The notes beneath the pieces were generated by a model. That model was not told where the DNA came from. It was given only the letters and a program-made list of their open reading frames with translations, and searched no databases. Shown here piece by piece: positions 1-8,802 of a DNA stretch of 59,849 nucleotides; the first letter of the stretch is position 1; each line of letters opens with the position of its first letter. This DNA comes from Bacteroidales bacterium (GTDB lineage Bacteria; Bacteroidota; Bacteroidia; Bacteroidales; UBA932): the NCBI GenBank assembly GCA_015060325.1, contig SUYQ01000016.1, positions 1 through 59,849 on the forward strand, read 5' to 3'. The position numbers and the translations under genes were made by a program.

Positions 1-796
1 TGTTTGAAGTCGCCTTTGGATTACGAGTCTTATAGCCCTTAGCTGGCAGACCCTTGCGTGAACGTGGATGTCCTCCTGATGCACGACCTTCACCACCACC
101 CATAGGGTGATCTACCGGGTTCATTACGACACCACGGTTGCGAGGTCTGCGACCGAGCCATCTTCTACGTCCTGCCTTTCCGTGTGACTCCAGGTTGTGA
201 TCTGGATTTGATACAGTCCCAACTGTTGCGCGGCAAGTTACGAGAACCATTCTTGTCTCACCTGAAGGGAGGCGAAGAATTGCGTGGTTGCCCTCACGAG
301 CTGCAAGCTGAGCGTATGTTCCTGCTGAACGTGCCATTGCAGCACCCTGACCAGGACGAAGCTCAATGTTGTGAACAAGTGTACCAAGCGGAATTTCAGA
401 GAGTGGGAGTGTGTTACCGAGTTCAGGAGCAACACCTGCGCCTGAAGCGATTTCCTGTCCTACCTTAAGTCCGTTAGGAGCGATGATGTATCTCTTCTCA
501 CCATCTGTATACTGTACCAATGCGATACGTGCACTACGGTTTGGATCGTACTCGATAGTCATGACTGTAGCTGTGCACTCATCCTTATCACGGAGGAAGT
601 CGATCACACGATACATTCTCTTATGACCGCCACCGATGTAGCGCATTGTCATCTTACCCTGATTGTTACGTCCACCTGACTTCTTGAGAGGCTCAAGGAG
701 TGACTTCTCAGGTCTCTTTGCGGTAATATCGTCAAAAGCACTAATTACCTTATTTCTCTGTCCGGGAGTTACCGGTTTGAATTTTCTTACTGCCAT
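1..796 (-). CDS. rplB: 50S ribosomal protein L2 (partial, C-terminus beyond window)
   Basis: Reading leftward from the ATG at 796 gives [20 protein letters not shown] and continues through typical L2 segments, including [13 protein letters not shown], the RSAGTYAQL stretch and the C-terminal [13 protein letters not shown] motif that contains the conserved histidine near the peptidyl transferase centre. About 265 residues are visible of the roughly 274 usual, so only the last few residues and the stop are missing. L2 binds 23S rRNA and is needed for subunit association and peptidyl transfer. It is the fourth gene of a leftward ribosomal operon and lies 12 nt after rplW. The assignment is secure. 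Confidence 0.98.
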   Translation of the reverse strand, partial: MAVRKFKPVTPGQRNKVISAFDDITAKRPEKSLLEPLKKSGGRNNQGKMTMRYIGGGHKRMYRVIDFLRDKDECTATVMTIEYDPNRSARIALVQYTDGEKRYIIAPNGLKVGQEIASGAGVAPELGNTLPLSEIPLGTLVHNIELRPGQGAAMARSAGTYAQLAAREGNHAILRLPSGETRMVLVTCRATVGTVSNPDHNLESHGKAGRRRWLGRRPRNRGVVMNPVDHPMGGGEGRASGGHPRSRKGLPAKGYKTRNPKATSN

Positions 797-808
797 TGCT
801 CAATTACC

Positions 809-1099
809 TTAAATGTTTGCGTAAAAATCAATCTTATCCTCGCCTGCAAGTGTCACATAAGCTTTCTTATAGTGATTTGTGCGACCTGTAAGCATACCAG
901 CCTTGGTATAGCGTGCCTTTCTCTTACCATGATAGTTTGCAGTGTTTACTTCTGCAACTGTCACGTTGTATGTCTGCTCAACCGCAGCTTTGATCTGAAG
1001 CTTGTTGGCCTCGCGGTCAACAATGAATCCGTAACGGTTCAACTTCTCGCCCTGAACCGTCAACTTCTCAGTTACTATTGGCTTAATTAAAATTCCCAT
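809..1099 (-). CDS. rplW: 50S ribosomal protein L23
   Basis: This 96-residue protein starts MGILIKPIVTEKLT and ends DKIDFYANI. The KPIVTEK opening and the central VDREANKLQIKAAVEQTYNV segment are characteristic of L23, which sits at the exit of the ribosomal tunnel and docks trigger factor and the signal recognition particle. It is a full-length bacterial L23, placed between rplD (12 nt upstream) and rplB (12 nt downstream), the conserved S10-operon order. No start ambiguity is apparent. Confidence 0.97.
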   Translation of the reverse strand: MGILIKPIVTEKLTVQGEKLNRYGFIVDREANKLQIKAAVEQTYNVTVAEVNTANYHGKRKARYTKAGMLTGRTNHYKKAYVTLAGEDKIDFYANI

Positions 1100-1111
1100 T
1101 TCTCAATCGGT

Positions 1112-1738
1112 TTATCGTCTGATTCTTGAAGCAAGGATCTCCTGAACACCGTCAACAAGTACGAGTGAATATGAATTCATGATAGCGTAAGTGTTGATCT
1201 CGTCTACAGTGATCACGTTAACCTCAGGAAGGTTACGAGACGAAAGGTAAATATTAGAAGAATTCTCTGGAAGTACGAAGAGTACCTTTCTTGTGCCAGC
1301 CTTGATGTTTGCAAGGATCTGGAGGAACTCCTTGGTCTTAGGTGCTTCCATTGTGAACTGCTCAACCATTACGATTGCGTTCTCCTGTGCCTTGTATGAA
1401 AGAGCTGAGAATCTTGCAAGCTGCTTGAGCTTCTTGTTGAGTTTCTTGCGGTAGCAACGTGGCTGAGGACCGAATACGCGTCCACCACCTACATAGATAC
1501 CTGCCTTGAGAGAACCGTGACGTGCGCCACCTGAACCCTTCTGGCGGATAAGCTTCTTGGTGCTGTATGCAACTTCGCTGCGATCCTTTGACTTAGCTGT
1601 TCCCTGACGCTGGTTAGCAAGATACTGCTTTACGTCGAGGTAGATAGCGTGGTCGTTTGGCTGAATGCCGAAAATCTCCTCATTGAGAGTCACTGTCTTA
1701 GCAACAGTACCATCGATTTTGTAAACTGACAACTCCAT
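1112..1738 (-). CDS. rplD: 50S ribosomal protein L4
   Basis: This 208-residue protein starts [10 protein letters not shown] and carries the L4 signature around [20 protein letters not shown], part of the extended loop that lines the exit tunnel, followed by the [19 protein letters not shown] helix. L4 is an early 50S assembly protein. In Escherichia coli it also autoregulates its operon; nothing here shows directly whether that applies. It lies 3 nt after rplC, consistent with coupled expression. Confidence 0.97.
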   Translation of the reverse strand: MELSVYKIDGTVAKTVTLNEEIFGIQPNDHAIYLDVKQYLANQRQGTAKSKDRSEVAYSTKKLIRQKGSGGARHGSLKAGIYVGGGRVFGPQPRCYRKKLNKKLKQLARFSALSYKAQENAIVMVEQFTMEAPKTKEFLQILANIKAGTRKVLFVLPENSSNIYLSSRNLPEVNVITVDEINTYAIMNSYSLVLVDGVQEILASRIRR

Positions 1739-1741
1739 AGC

Positions 1742-2365
1742 TTAGTCCTCCACAATTACATATGAACCCTTAGCTCCTGGTACAGAGCCCTTTACTACGA
1801 TAAGGTTGTTCTCAGGCATAACCTTGATCACCTCGAGGTTGAACACTGTCACGCGCTCGTTACCCATGTGACCGGCCATACGCATTCCCTTGAATACGCG
1901 TGAAGGCCATGATGATGCACCGAGTGAACCAGGGTGACGAAGACGGTTGTGCTGGCCGTGGGTAGTTCCACCTACTCCTGCAAATCCGTGACGCTTAACT
2001 ACGCCCTGGAAACCCTTACCTTTTGATGTTCCGACTACATCCACGAATGATACGCCTTCGAAAACGTCAGCCACTGTGAGTGTGTCGCCAAGCTGGAGCT
2101 CCTTAGCGAAGTCAGCCTTGAACTCAACGAGTTTGCGCTTAGGAGTTGTTCCTGCCTTTTCAAAATGGCCCTTAAGAGCCTTGCTGGCATGCTTCTCGCT
2201 CATTTCGTCATAGGCAAGCTGTACAGCGGCATAGCCGTCTTTCTCTACTGTACGAATCTGCGTAACTACACATGGACCAGCCTCAATAACGGTGCATGGA
2301 ATATTCTTTCCATCGGCACCGAAAACGGAAGTCATTCCGATTTTCTTTCCAATTAATCCAGGCAT
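1742..2365 (-). CDS. rplC: 50S ribosomal protein L3
   Basis: This 207-residue protein starts [16 protein letters not shown], a typical L3 opening, and contains the [16 protein letters not shown] segment and the [14 protein letters not shown] loop (here [21 protein letters not shown]) that reaches toward the peptidyl transferase centre. It is the first gene of the leftward operon. The usual preceding gene rpsJ (S10) is absent: upstream lies a 310-bp promoter and repeat region and then cdaA in the opposite direction. A promoter-like element lies about 60 nt upstream of the ATG. Confidence 0.97.
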   Translation of the reverse strand: MPGLIGKKIGMTSVFGADGKNIPCTVIEAGPCVVTQIRTVEKDGYAAVQLAYDEMSEKHASKALKGHFEKAGTTPKRKLVEFKADFAKELQLGDTLTVADVFEGVSFVDVVGTSKGKGFQGVVKRHGFAGVGGTTHGQHNRLRHPGSLGASSWPSRVFKGMRMAGHMGNERVTVFNLEVIKVMPENNLIVVKGSVPGAKGSYVIVED

Positions 2366-2426
2366 TGGTTTGTTTAATTAATTGATTATAAATACTTTAT
2401 ACTCCGCAATACATTTTTGCGGGCTG

Positions 2427-2457
2427 CAAATATACGATTATTATTTTAATTTTCAAC
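2427..2457 (-). promoter_or_regulatory. Promoter for the rplC operon
   Basis: Read on the minus strand this is GTTG, 19 nt, then TATATTTG, close to the Bacteroidota housekeeping consensus TTTG-N19-21-TANNTTTG. It lies about 60 nt upstream of the rplC ATG. Just downstream, at about 2405-2422, a short hairpin (CCGCAA paired with TTGCGG) falls at the expected 5' end of the mRNA. No other plausible promoter was seen for this operon. Confidence 0.6.
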
Positions 2458-2488
2458 ACATTACGGCAAAAAATTGTTGATAACTTTT

Positions 2489-2630
2489 AGATTCCTCGAC
2501 TCGCTCCGCTCGCTCGGAATGACAGAGGGGGGGACTTTCCGCTCAGTCCGGAAGAACCAGGGGAACATTTTGATCATCACGAAATGACAGAGGGCACCTT
2601 TTTGTCATTTCGAGCGAAGTCGAGAAATCT
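2489..2630. repeat. Inverted pair of REP-like palindromic repeats in the rplC-cdaA gap
   Basis: At 2489-2525 lies AGATTCCTCGACTCGCTCCG followed by CTCGCTCGGAATGACAG. At 2603-2630 lies the opposite orientation, TGTCATTTCGAGCGAAGTCG then AGAAATCT. The same sequence family recurs through the window, at about 24471, 25756, 26976, 28619, 49981, 54041 and 56043. Its internal palindrome (CGAGCGA...TCGCTCG) resembles bacterial REP/BIME elements. The right half is translated if cdaA is read from the upstream ATG at 2584, one reason to reject that start. Confidence 0.75.
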
Positions 2631-2676
2631 ATTACAATTATTATTACTATCTTTGCGCGGATATATATATAGGTAT

Positions 2677-3480
2677 ATGTTTTTAGGCGCGTTTGAATTC
2701 ATACAGATGTCCTTTGCCGACATCCTCGACATAATCCTTCTGGGACTTATCATCTTTCTGGCATTCAGATGGCTGAAAGGATCTTCCGCTATAAGTATAT
2801 TCTTAGCCATTGTGTCATTGTACCTGATACGGGTACTTGTATCCGCATTCAACATGAGACTTATCGAGGCCATCCTCAGCATGATTCTCGATGTAGGAGT
2901 AATTGCATTCATTGTCATCTTTCAGCCGGAAATCAGAAAGTTACTCACCCGACTTGGAAACAGATACATGGGAACCAGCAAGGGAAGAGACATTCTTGAC
3001 AAACTTTTAGGAAGGAAAACATCCCACACCGAGTATGGAGAAGAGATAAACAACATCACAGAAGCATGCAGGAGAATGTCCGAAGAAAAGACAGGAGCAC
3101 TCATAGTGATATCACGAAGCTCACCTCTTGATGACATAATCAGCACGGGAGACAAGATAGATGCCAGTATCCACAGGAGACTCATCATGAATCTGTTCTT
3201 CAAGAACTCACCGCTTCATGACGGAGCACTTGTAATATCAGGAGACCGGATTGTTGCTGCCAGATGCACATTACCGATAACTGAAAGAACGGATGTGCCC
3301 GCAAATTTCGGAATGAGGCATAAGGCAGCCATAGGAATAACAGAAGAGACCGATGCTGACGCTATAGTTGTTTCAGAAGAGACCGGAAAAATATCGTTCG
3401 TAAGATCCGGTATAGTGACGCCTATAACCAACATAAATGAGCTCAAGCTTATGCTGAACTCGTCAGTCGGACAACATTAA
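2677..3480 (+). CDS. cdaA: Diadenylate cyclase CdaA (c-di-AMP synthase)
   Basis: CdaA condenses two ATP into cyclic di-AMP at the inner membrane. The protein has hydrophobic helices in its first ~80 residues (FADILDIILLGLIIFLAFRW and two more), then the DAC domain with the DGAL motif near residue 181 and GMRHKAAIG near 212. The family motif is usually RHR; here the third residue is Lys. I chose ATG 2677 because the frame upstream to 2584 only translates a palindromic repeat, and a promoter-like TATCTTTG lies at 2648-2655. The 267-residue length then fits CdaA. The next gene, mutS2, begins 14 nt downstream. Confidence 0.93.
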   Translation: MFLGAFEFIQMSFADILDIILLGLIIFLAFRWLKGSSAISIFLAIVSLYLIRVLVSAFNMRLIEAILSMILDVGVIAFIVIFQPEIRKLLTRLGNRYMGTSKGRDILDKLLGRKTSHTEYGEEINNITEACRRMSEEKTGALIVISRSSPLDDIISTGDKIDASIHRRLIMNLFFKNSPLHDGALVISGDRIVAARCTLPITERTDVPANFGMRHKAAIGITEETDADAIVVSEETGKISFVRSGIVTPITNINELKLMLNSSVGQH

Positions 3481-3494
3481 GAACTTTAATTGAA

Positions 3495-6041
3495 TTGAAA
3501 GACATATCTAAAATAGATATCAGGCTCGAACAGAAAATCGGATTTGACCGCGTAAGGCAACTCATTTCCGACAGATGTTCCACTTCCTATGCGGCAGAAA
3601 GGACTGCATACGAAACCTTTTCTACACAAACCGCAGAAATCCGCAGAAGGCTGCTGCTTACAGACGAGATGAGGCTGATCATGATGTTTGAAGACAGCTT
3701 CCCGTCCGGAGGATTCATAGACTGCATAGATTTTCTTAAGCCGCTTGAGAGGAATTCCTCATCTATTGATCTTGTTTCGCTCCGCAAGCTGAGGACCATG
3801 CTTGACACGCTCAGAAAAGTCACAGCATTCTTCGGTTCAGTCAAGGATGAAGTCTATCCGAATCTCAAGAGGATGAGTTCGGGAATATTGAGTTTTCCTG
3901 AGGTCCACCGCAGGATCGACACAATCATCGACAGATACGGGGAAATCAAGGATACGGCTTCAGATGAACTCTACGGCATAAGAAAGGCATTGCGGGAGAA
4001 GGAAGGAGCCATATCCAGACGGATGAGCGCCATCCTGAAAAAAGCTCAGGAGGAGGGTATCGTTGACGCAGATGCCGGTGTATCCGTACGCGACGGCAAG
4101 ATGCTCATCCCTGTAAGTGCTGCGAACAAAAAACGCATATCAGGATTCATATACGACGAATCCGCGTCTGGAAAGACAGCATTCATCGAACCAGCGGAAG
4201 TTGTTGAACTCGACAACCAGATCAAGGAACTGCAATTCTCCGAACAGCGTGAAATTCTGCGTATACTGCTGGAATTCACGGATTTCATGAGGCCATACAT
4301 TCCTGAGCTTCTGGATGCGGCACATTACCTTGGAGAGATTGACTTCCTTATGGCGAAGGCGCAGACAGCACTGGATTTCATCGCCGGCATGCCTGTAATC
4401 TCCGAAAACGGGGAGATGAATCTCCGCAAGGCCCGCCACCCCCTCCTTGAACGTGCACTGAAAAAGGAAAGGAAGGAGATCGTTCCTCTGACAGCGACCT
4501 TGACTCCTCAAAAACACATACTGCTCATTTCCGGACCAAACGCAGGCGGAAAATCAGTCTGTCTGAAGACAGTCGGTCTGTTGCAGTATATGTTCCAGTG
4601 GGGAATGCTCATACCCACTTCCGAAACTTCCGAGATGCTGGTCTTCGACCGGATAATGGTCGACATCGGAGACGACCAGTCAATAGATAACGACCTCAGT
4701 ACATACAGTTCATTCCTTTCGAACATGAAGGACATGCTTGCCGAGGCTGATTCACGCACACTGGTGCTTATTGATGAGTTCGGCTCAGGAACCGAGCCGG
4801 CTGCAGGAGGTGCGATTGCGGAAGCAATACTAAGCGAACTTGACAAAAGAGGTGCATATGGAGTCATCACGACTCACTATACAAATCTCAAGCTCTACGC
4901 TTCAGCTGATACTGGGGTGATCAACGGAGCAATGATGTTTGACGTCAAGAACATCGCTCCCATGTTCAAGCTGGAGATGGGACTTCCGGGCAACTCGTTC
5001 GCTTTCGAGCTCGCTCGAAAGATGGGCATGCCGGAAAACATCATCAAGGATGCAGAAGCAAGAGCAGGAGAAGAGTTTGTGGGAATCGAACGCAATCTCC
5101 GCAAAATAGCCAGAAACCGCAAAGCCCTGGACGAAAAGCTCGAGCGCATAAAGCATACGGACAAGACACTGGAAAACATAACGGACCGCTATCAGAAAGA
5201 ACTTCAGCAGATCAAACAGTTGAAGAAAGAGATTCTGGATCAGGCCAAGAAGGAAGCTGAAGAAATCATCAAGGGAGCCAACAGGCAGGTAGAGAATACC
5301 ATAAGAACCATAAAGGAAAAGCAGGCGGAAAAGGAATCCACCCAGGAAGCAAGGAAGGGCCTTCAGGACTTCATGTCTATCCTCGCTGCAAAGAAGGAGA
5401 AGGAGCAGAAGGAGAAGGAAGATTATATAGAGAAAAAAATACGCCAGCTTGACGCACGCAGAGAAAGGCAGAAGCAGAGAAAATCTCTGAAGGCGGACGA
5501 AAAGGCCTTGATGGAGCAGAGGGAAATGCAGGCCGAGATGCAAAGGCAGGAGGCTTTCCGGAACGCTCCGCTGAAAGTTGGAGAAAAAATCAGGGTCAAG
5601 GACAATGGAATGGTCGGAGAAGTGGTAAAGGTTTCCGCCAAGGCAGTGGTCGTCATCATCGGAAACATCAGCAGCAAGATGCCTGTTGACAAGGTGGAAA
5701 GGATCACATCCAACGAATTCAAGAGCGCAACAAAGGAAAGTACAAGAACTGCTTCTGCCATAAAGGTGGACTCGTCCATCAACGAAAGGAAACTCAACTT
5801 CAGCACCGAGATAGACGTCAGGGGCGAACGGCTCAACGATGCTGTGGAGAAGGTGACAAGATATATTGACGACGCAATAATGCTTGGTGTGTCAAACGTA
5901 CGTATAATACATGGCAAGGGCACAGGAGTATTACGCGACGAGCTTCAGAAACTTATACGGACCATGCCAGGCGTCGCAACTGTAAGGGATGAACATATTC
6001 AGTTTGGCGGTACCGGAGTTACTATAGTTACATTTGATTAA
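3495..6041 (+). CDS. mutS2: Endonuclease MutS2
   Basis: MutS2 is a MutS-like ATPase with a C-terminal Smr nuclease domain, linked to suppression of recombination and, in some bacteria, to rescue of collided ribosomes. The 848-residue protein has Walker A GPNAGGKS near residue 347, Walker B LVLIDEFGSGTEP near 423, a long charged coiled coil at about 530-700 and the Smr domain from about 770, with IDVRG and HGKGTG motifs. The start is a TTG at 3495 (MKDISKIDIRLEQKIGF); no in-frame ATG gives an intact N-terminus. It lies 14 nt after cdaA and its end abuts the next small gene. Confidence 0.95.
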   Translation: MKDISKIDIRLEQKIGFDRVRQLISDRCSTSYAAERTAYETFSTQTAEIRRRLLLTDEMRLIMMFEDSFPSGGFIDCIDFLKPLERNSSSIDLVSLRKLRTMLDTLRKVTAFFGSVKDEVYPNLKRMSSGILSFPEVHRRIDTIIDRYGEIKDTASDELYGIRKALREKEGAISRRMSAILKKAQEEGIVDADAGVSVRDGKMLIPVSAANKKRISGFIYDESASGKTAFIEPAEVVELDNQIKELQFSEQREILRILLEFTDFMRPYIPELLDAAHYLGEIDFLMAKAQTALDFIAGMPVISENGEMNLRKARHPLLERALKKERKEIVPLTATLTPQKHILLISGPNAGGKSVCLKTVGLLQYMFQWGMLIPTSETSEMLVFDRIMVDIGDDQSIDNDLSTYSSFLSNMKDMLAEADSRTLVLIDEFGSGTEPAAGGAIAEAILSELDKRGAYGVITTHYTNLKLYASADTGVINGAMMFDVKNIAPMFKLEMGLPGNSFAFELARKMGMPENIIKDAEARAGEEFVGIERNLRKIARNRKALDEKLERIKHTDKTLENITDRYQKELQQIKQLKKEILDQAKKEAEEIIKGANRQVENTIRTIKEKQAEKESTQEARKGLQDFMSILAAKKEKEQKEKEDYIEKKIRQLDARRERQKQRKSLKADEKALMEQREMQAEMQRQEAFRNAPLKVGEKIRVKDNGMVGEVVKVSAKAVVVIIGNISSKMPVDKVERITSNEFKSATKESTRTASAIKVDSSINERKLNFSTEIDVRGERLNDAVEKVTRYIDDAIMLGVSNVRIIHGKGTGVLRDELQKLIRTMPGVATVRDEHIQFGGTGVTIVTFD

Positions 6042-6051
6042 AGACAGGGAA

Positions 6052-6507
6052 ATGAATAATGGGAAAATAAAATATTACCTCATCGCAGGCATTGCAATCA
6101 TTGCCGCCGGAGTAGCGGCAGGGTTCCTTTTCAAAGGAAAATCGTCAGACAAGGAGAGGACCGAAGCGACCGGACCGGAGACGGTACTTGAAGAATTCAT
6201 TTCGGCGATGAAGGCCGGTGATTTTACAAAAGCCTCCACATTGTGCGACACTACCATGATGGAGGACTATATGGAAACATATCGACATAAATGGGAATAT
6301 TATGCGCAGCAGGACAGCGCCACATCTGCAACAATCAGATCTATTGTTGCAGATACAAAGTTCCTTATAACGGAGGTTGAGAACAAAGACGGAGTCTGCC
6401 TGATAAGCTACACACTGGAACTCGACCATAATAAAAAAGAATGCAGGGCAACCGCTAAGAAGGAGAAAGGGGAATGGAAGGTAGCGGCAATTACAGACGA
6501 GATCTAG
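6052..6507 (+). CDS. Small membrane-anchored protein, DUF4878-like
   Basis: The protein has 151 residues from the ATG at 6052, which follows an AGGGA. The longer frame from 6034 would overlap mutS2. After a short basic start (MNNGKIKYYL) comes one membrane helix (IAGIAIIAAGVAAGFLF), then an extracytoplasmic domain beginning ETVLEEFISAMKAGDFTKA and ending KKEKGEWKVAAITDEI. That layout resembles DUF4878/NTF2-like lipoproteins of Bacteroidota, in which a helical segment precedes a curved beta-sheet, but there is no lipobox cysteine. Function is unknown. It overlaps the next gene by 34 nt. Confidence 0.7.
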   Translation: MNNGKIKYYLIAGIAIIAAGVAAGFLFKGKSSDKERTEATGPETVLEEFISAMKAGDFTKASTLCDTTMMEDYMETYRHKWEYYAQQDSATSATIRSIVADTKFLITEVENKDGVCLISYTLELDHNKKECRATAKKEKGEWKVAAITDEI

Positions 6508-6863
6508 GTCAGAAAGGAGAAGATATTGCATGCCGGCTGCTCCGGATTCAAGGACATACCATCCTGAGACGTAACTGGCGTAGCGGGCATCTGGAAATAG
6601 ACATCATTTCTCTAGACAAGGATGGAATACATTTTGTGGAGGTAAAGACCCGCCGAAAGAACATCCAGGCTCCGCCTCAGAATAATGTAGACCATCGGAA
6701 GCAGGTAAAGATAGCCAAGGCTGCCCAAAGTTTTCTGAAAAGCAGAAACGGGATTCCGTACGGAGACCACGAATGTTTTTTCGACATAGTTGCTGTAACT
6801 TTTGAAGAAGATGATGTAAAGACGGAATGGATTCCTCAAGCATTTATACCTATATATTTATAA
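6474..6863 (+). CDS. YraN family protein (UPF0102)
   Basis: This 129-residue protein has the UPF0102 fold signature: RDLGQKGEDIACRLLRIQGH near the N-terminus, then HLEIDIIS and HFVEVKTRR, the acidic and lysine residues of a restriction-endonuclease-like (PD-(D/E)XK) core, and a C-terminal CFFDIVAVTF strand. The family's role is not settled; nuclease activity or a part in DNA uptake and repair has been proposed. The ATG at 6474 lies inside the preceding gene, a 34-nt overlap suggesting translational coupling. Confidence 0.9.
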   Translation: MEGSGNYRRDLGQKGEDIACRLLRIQGHTILRRNWRSGHLEIDIISLDKDGIHFVEVKTRRKNIQAPPQNNVDHRKQVKIAKAAQSFLKSRNGIPYGDHECFFDIVAVTFEEDDVKTEWIPQAFIPIYL

Positions 6864-6890
6864 AGAACTATCCATAAAAACCACATAATA

Positions 6891-7985
6891 ATGAACATAC
6901 AGAACTGTTATTGCGTAATCATGGCTGGTGGATCAGGAACGAGATTCTGGCCTGTCAGCAGAGCAGCAAAACCAAAGCAATTCCTGGACATCACCGGAAC
7001 GGGCAAGACATTCATTCAGCAGACATACGACAGATTCAGCAGGATCGTCCCTACGGAAAACATCCTTGTCGTCACCGCAGAGAGATATCGCGACCTGGTA
7101 AGAGAGCAGCTCCCACAATTGAGCGAAGACAACCTTCTTCTCGAGCCATACTCAAGAAACACAGCTCCCTGTATCGCCTACGCGACATACAAGCTTCTGA
7201 CAAGAAATCCCGACGCACATGTAGTGGTAACTCCTTCAGACCACGCGATTCAGGACATTGAACTGTTTGAGGAAACAATCCTCAAAGCTTTCGAATATGT
7301 AGAGCAGAACGATGTACTGATGACCCTTGGAGTGGTTCCGACAAGACCGGACACCAATTACGGATATGTGCAGGCTTGTGGTGGCAAAGAAGCTATGTCA
7401 AGCAATACTCCCCTGCCGGTAAAGACCTTCACGGAGAAACCAGACAAGAGTATGGCGGAACTGTTCATAAGCACAGGAGAATTCTTCTGGAATGCAGGTA
7501 TATTCCTTTGGAAGGCAAAGACAATCCGTGACGAAATCAGGAAACATCTTCCGGAAGTGAACGGATTGTTCGAAGGATGGGAAAGAGCGCTCGGCTCAAA
7601 GATAGAGAATGAATTTATCCTCAGAGCCTTCACGGACTGCCCAAACATCTCTGTTGATTACGGAATCATGGAGAAGACCGACAGGGCTTGGATATACCCG
7701 GTCAAGTTCGGATGGAGAGACATTGGAACCTGGGAATCATTATATAGCATGTCTGAAAAAGACCGCCATGGAAATGTAATCAATTCGGAAACAGCACTCA
7801 TCAAGGATACACACAATGTGATGGCAGTATGTTCCGAAAAGAAAAAGATGATAGCGGTAAAGGGACTTGACAATTACATGATAGTAGATACTGAAGACGC
7901 TCTTATCATATGTCCTAAGGATGACAGGAGTTTCAAGGATTTCATCTCTGGGATAGGAATGCCGGAATACGAAAAATACCGATAG
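6891..7985 (+). CDS. Mannose-1-phosphate guanylyltransferase
   Basis: The enzyme makes GDP-mannose from mannose-1-phosphate and GTP for glycan synthesis. The 364-residue protein starts with the nucleotidyltransferase signature AGGSGTRFWPVSR followed by KPKQF, then has VVTPSDHAI and the FTEKPD and FFWNAGIFLWK motifs of sugar-nucleotide transferases. Its length matches the monofunctional GMP type; there is no phosphomannose isomerase domain. It could also drain the mannose-1-phosphate released by the mannan pathway encoded further right (inference). It follows the YraN gene by 27 nt and may be cotranscribed. Confidence 0.93.
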   Translation: MNIQNCYCVIMAGGSGTRFWPVSRAAKPKQFLDITGTGKTFIQQTYDRFSRIVPTENILVVTAERYRDLVREQLPQLSEDNLLLEPYSRNTAPCIAYATYKLLTRNPDAHVVVTPSDHAIQDIELFEETILKAFEYVEQNDVLMTLGVVPTRPDTNYGYVQACGGKEAMSSNTPLPVKTFTEKPDKSMAELFISTGEFFWNAGIFLWKAKTIRDEIRKHLPEVNGLFEGWERALGSKIENEFILRAFTDCPNISVDYGIMEKTDRAWIYPVKFGWRDIGTWESLYSMSEKDRHGNVINSETALIKDTHNVMAVCSEKKKMIAVKGLDNYMIVDTEDALIICPKDDRSFKDFISGIGMPEYEKYR

Positions 7986-8045
7986 AGTTACATATTACGT
8001 TATCCCCGGCCTGACCGGGAATTCAAATACCTTTATAATAATAAT

Positions 8046-8489
8046 ATGGAAAAAAGAATACAGGCTGACATGGTAGCTGCCATGAAAGCAAAAGAGACAG
8101 TACGTCTTGCATCACTCCGTGCAATTAAAGCCGCCATAATGCTGGCAAAGACAGCAGAAGGCGCAACCGGAGAAGTTACGGATCAGGAGATCGTCAAGAT
8201 CATCCAGAAACTTGTGAAGCAGCGCAAGGAAAGCGCACAGCAGTACGTTGATGCAGGAAGACCTGAACTTGCAGACAACGAACTTGCAGAAGCAGCCGTA
8301 ATGGAAGTTTATCTTCCAAAGCAGCTGACAGAGGCCGAGCTTGAGGCCGAGCTGACAAAGATCATTGCAGAGGTCGGCGCCACAAAGCCACAGGATATGG
8401 GCAAGGTGATGGGCGTCGCAACCAAGAAGCTGGCTGGCCTCGCAGACGGACGTGCCATCTCAGCAACGGTAAAGAAGCTGCTTGCATAG
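8046..8489 (+). CDS. YqeY/GatB-like domain protein
   Basis: This 147-residue, mostly helical protein starts MEKRIQADMVAAMKAKETVR and contains the YqeY hallmarks RLASLRAIKAA, VKQRKESAQQY and EAAVMEVYLPKQLTEAELE, ending GRAISATVKKLLA. YqeY proteins are free-standing versions of the C-terminal tail domain of GatB, which binds tRNA in the amidotransferase complex. Their own function is not established. It stands alone, 60 nt after the guanylyltransferase, with a tRNA gene downstream. Confidence 0.9.
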   Translation: MEKRIQADMVAAMKAKETVRLASLRAIKAAIMLAKTAEGATGEVTDQEIVKIIQKLVKQRKESAQQYVDAGRPELADNELAEAAVMEVYLPKQLTEAELEAELTKIIAEVGATKPQDMGKVMGVATKKLAGLADGRAISATVKKLLA

Positions 8490-8549
8490 GCATCATGGAA
8501 CGCTAAAAAGAACCTGCAAACAATATTTTTATAAATTTTATCAAAAAAG

Positions 8550-8580
8550 TTTGCAGGTTTCATTTTTCTTTGTACCTTTG
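8550..8580 (+). promoter_or_regulatory. Promoter of tRNA-Gly
   Basis: TTTG at 8550-8553, 19 nt, then TACCTTTG at 8573-8580 is an exact match to the Bacteroidota consensus TTTG-N19-TANNTTTG. The mature tRNA starts 30 nt downstream, so a short 5' leader is removed by RNase P. This is one of the cleanest promoters in the window and fixes the motif used for the others. Confidence 0.9.
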
Positions 8581-8610
8581 CAATCCCAAACGAATAGTAC
8601 GGGACCAAAT

Positions 8611-8683
8611 GCGGAAATAGCTCAGTTGGTAGAGCACAACCTTGCCAAGGTTGGGGTCGCGAGTTCGAGCCTCGTTTTCCGCT
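8611..8683 (+). tRNA. tRNA-Gly (anticodon GCC)
   Basis: The 73-nt cloverleaf folds fully: acceptor GCGGAAA/TTTCCGC, D-stem GCTC/GAGC, anticodon stem CAACC/GGTTG around the loop TTGCCAA (anticodon GCC), and T-stem GCGAG/CTCGT with loop TTCGAGC. The discriminator base is T and the next three bases, 8684-8686, are CCA, so the 3' end appears encoded. GCC reads the glycine codons GGC and GGU. Confidence 0.97.
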
Positions 8684-8695
8684 CCAGAACAAAAG

Positions 8696-8725
8696 AAGTC
8701 AGCAGAAATGCTGACTTACTTTTTG
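8696..8725 (+). terminator. Terminator after tRNA-Gly
   Basis: A perfect 9-bp hairpin (AAGTCAGCA, loop GAAA, TGCTGACTT) is followed after two bases by a T-run. It lies 12 nt past the tRNA and ends that transcription unit. Confidence 0.85.
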
Positions 8726-8802
8726 AAAATTATCGCCCGACGGGGCTCTATCATATGTCAGTCGTCCTTGTGCACAAGGCGGCTTTTTTCTTTATATGCA
8801 GT

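Noticed and set aside
2584..2676. Upstream start for cdaA giving 298 residues
   Set aside because: The extra 31 residues translate a REP-like element and would fall upstream of the TATCTTTG -7 box; family length favours 2677.
4902..5543. 213-codon Leu-rich minus-strand frame inside mutS2
   Set aside because: It is the antisense of the lysine/glutamate-rich coiled coil of MutS2, which always yields leucine/phenylalanine-rich shadows.
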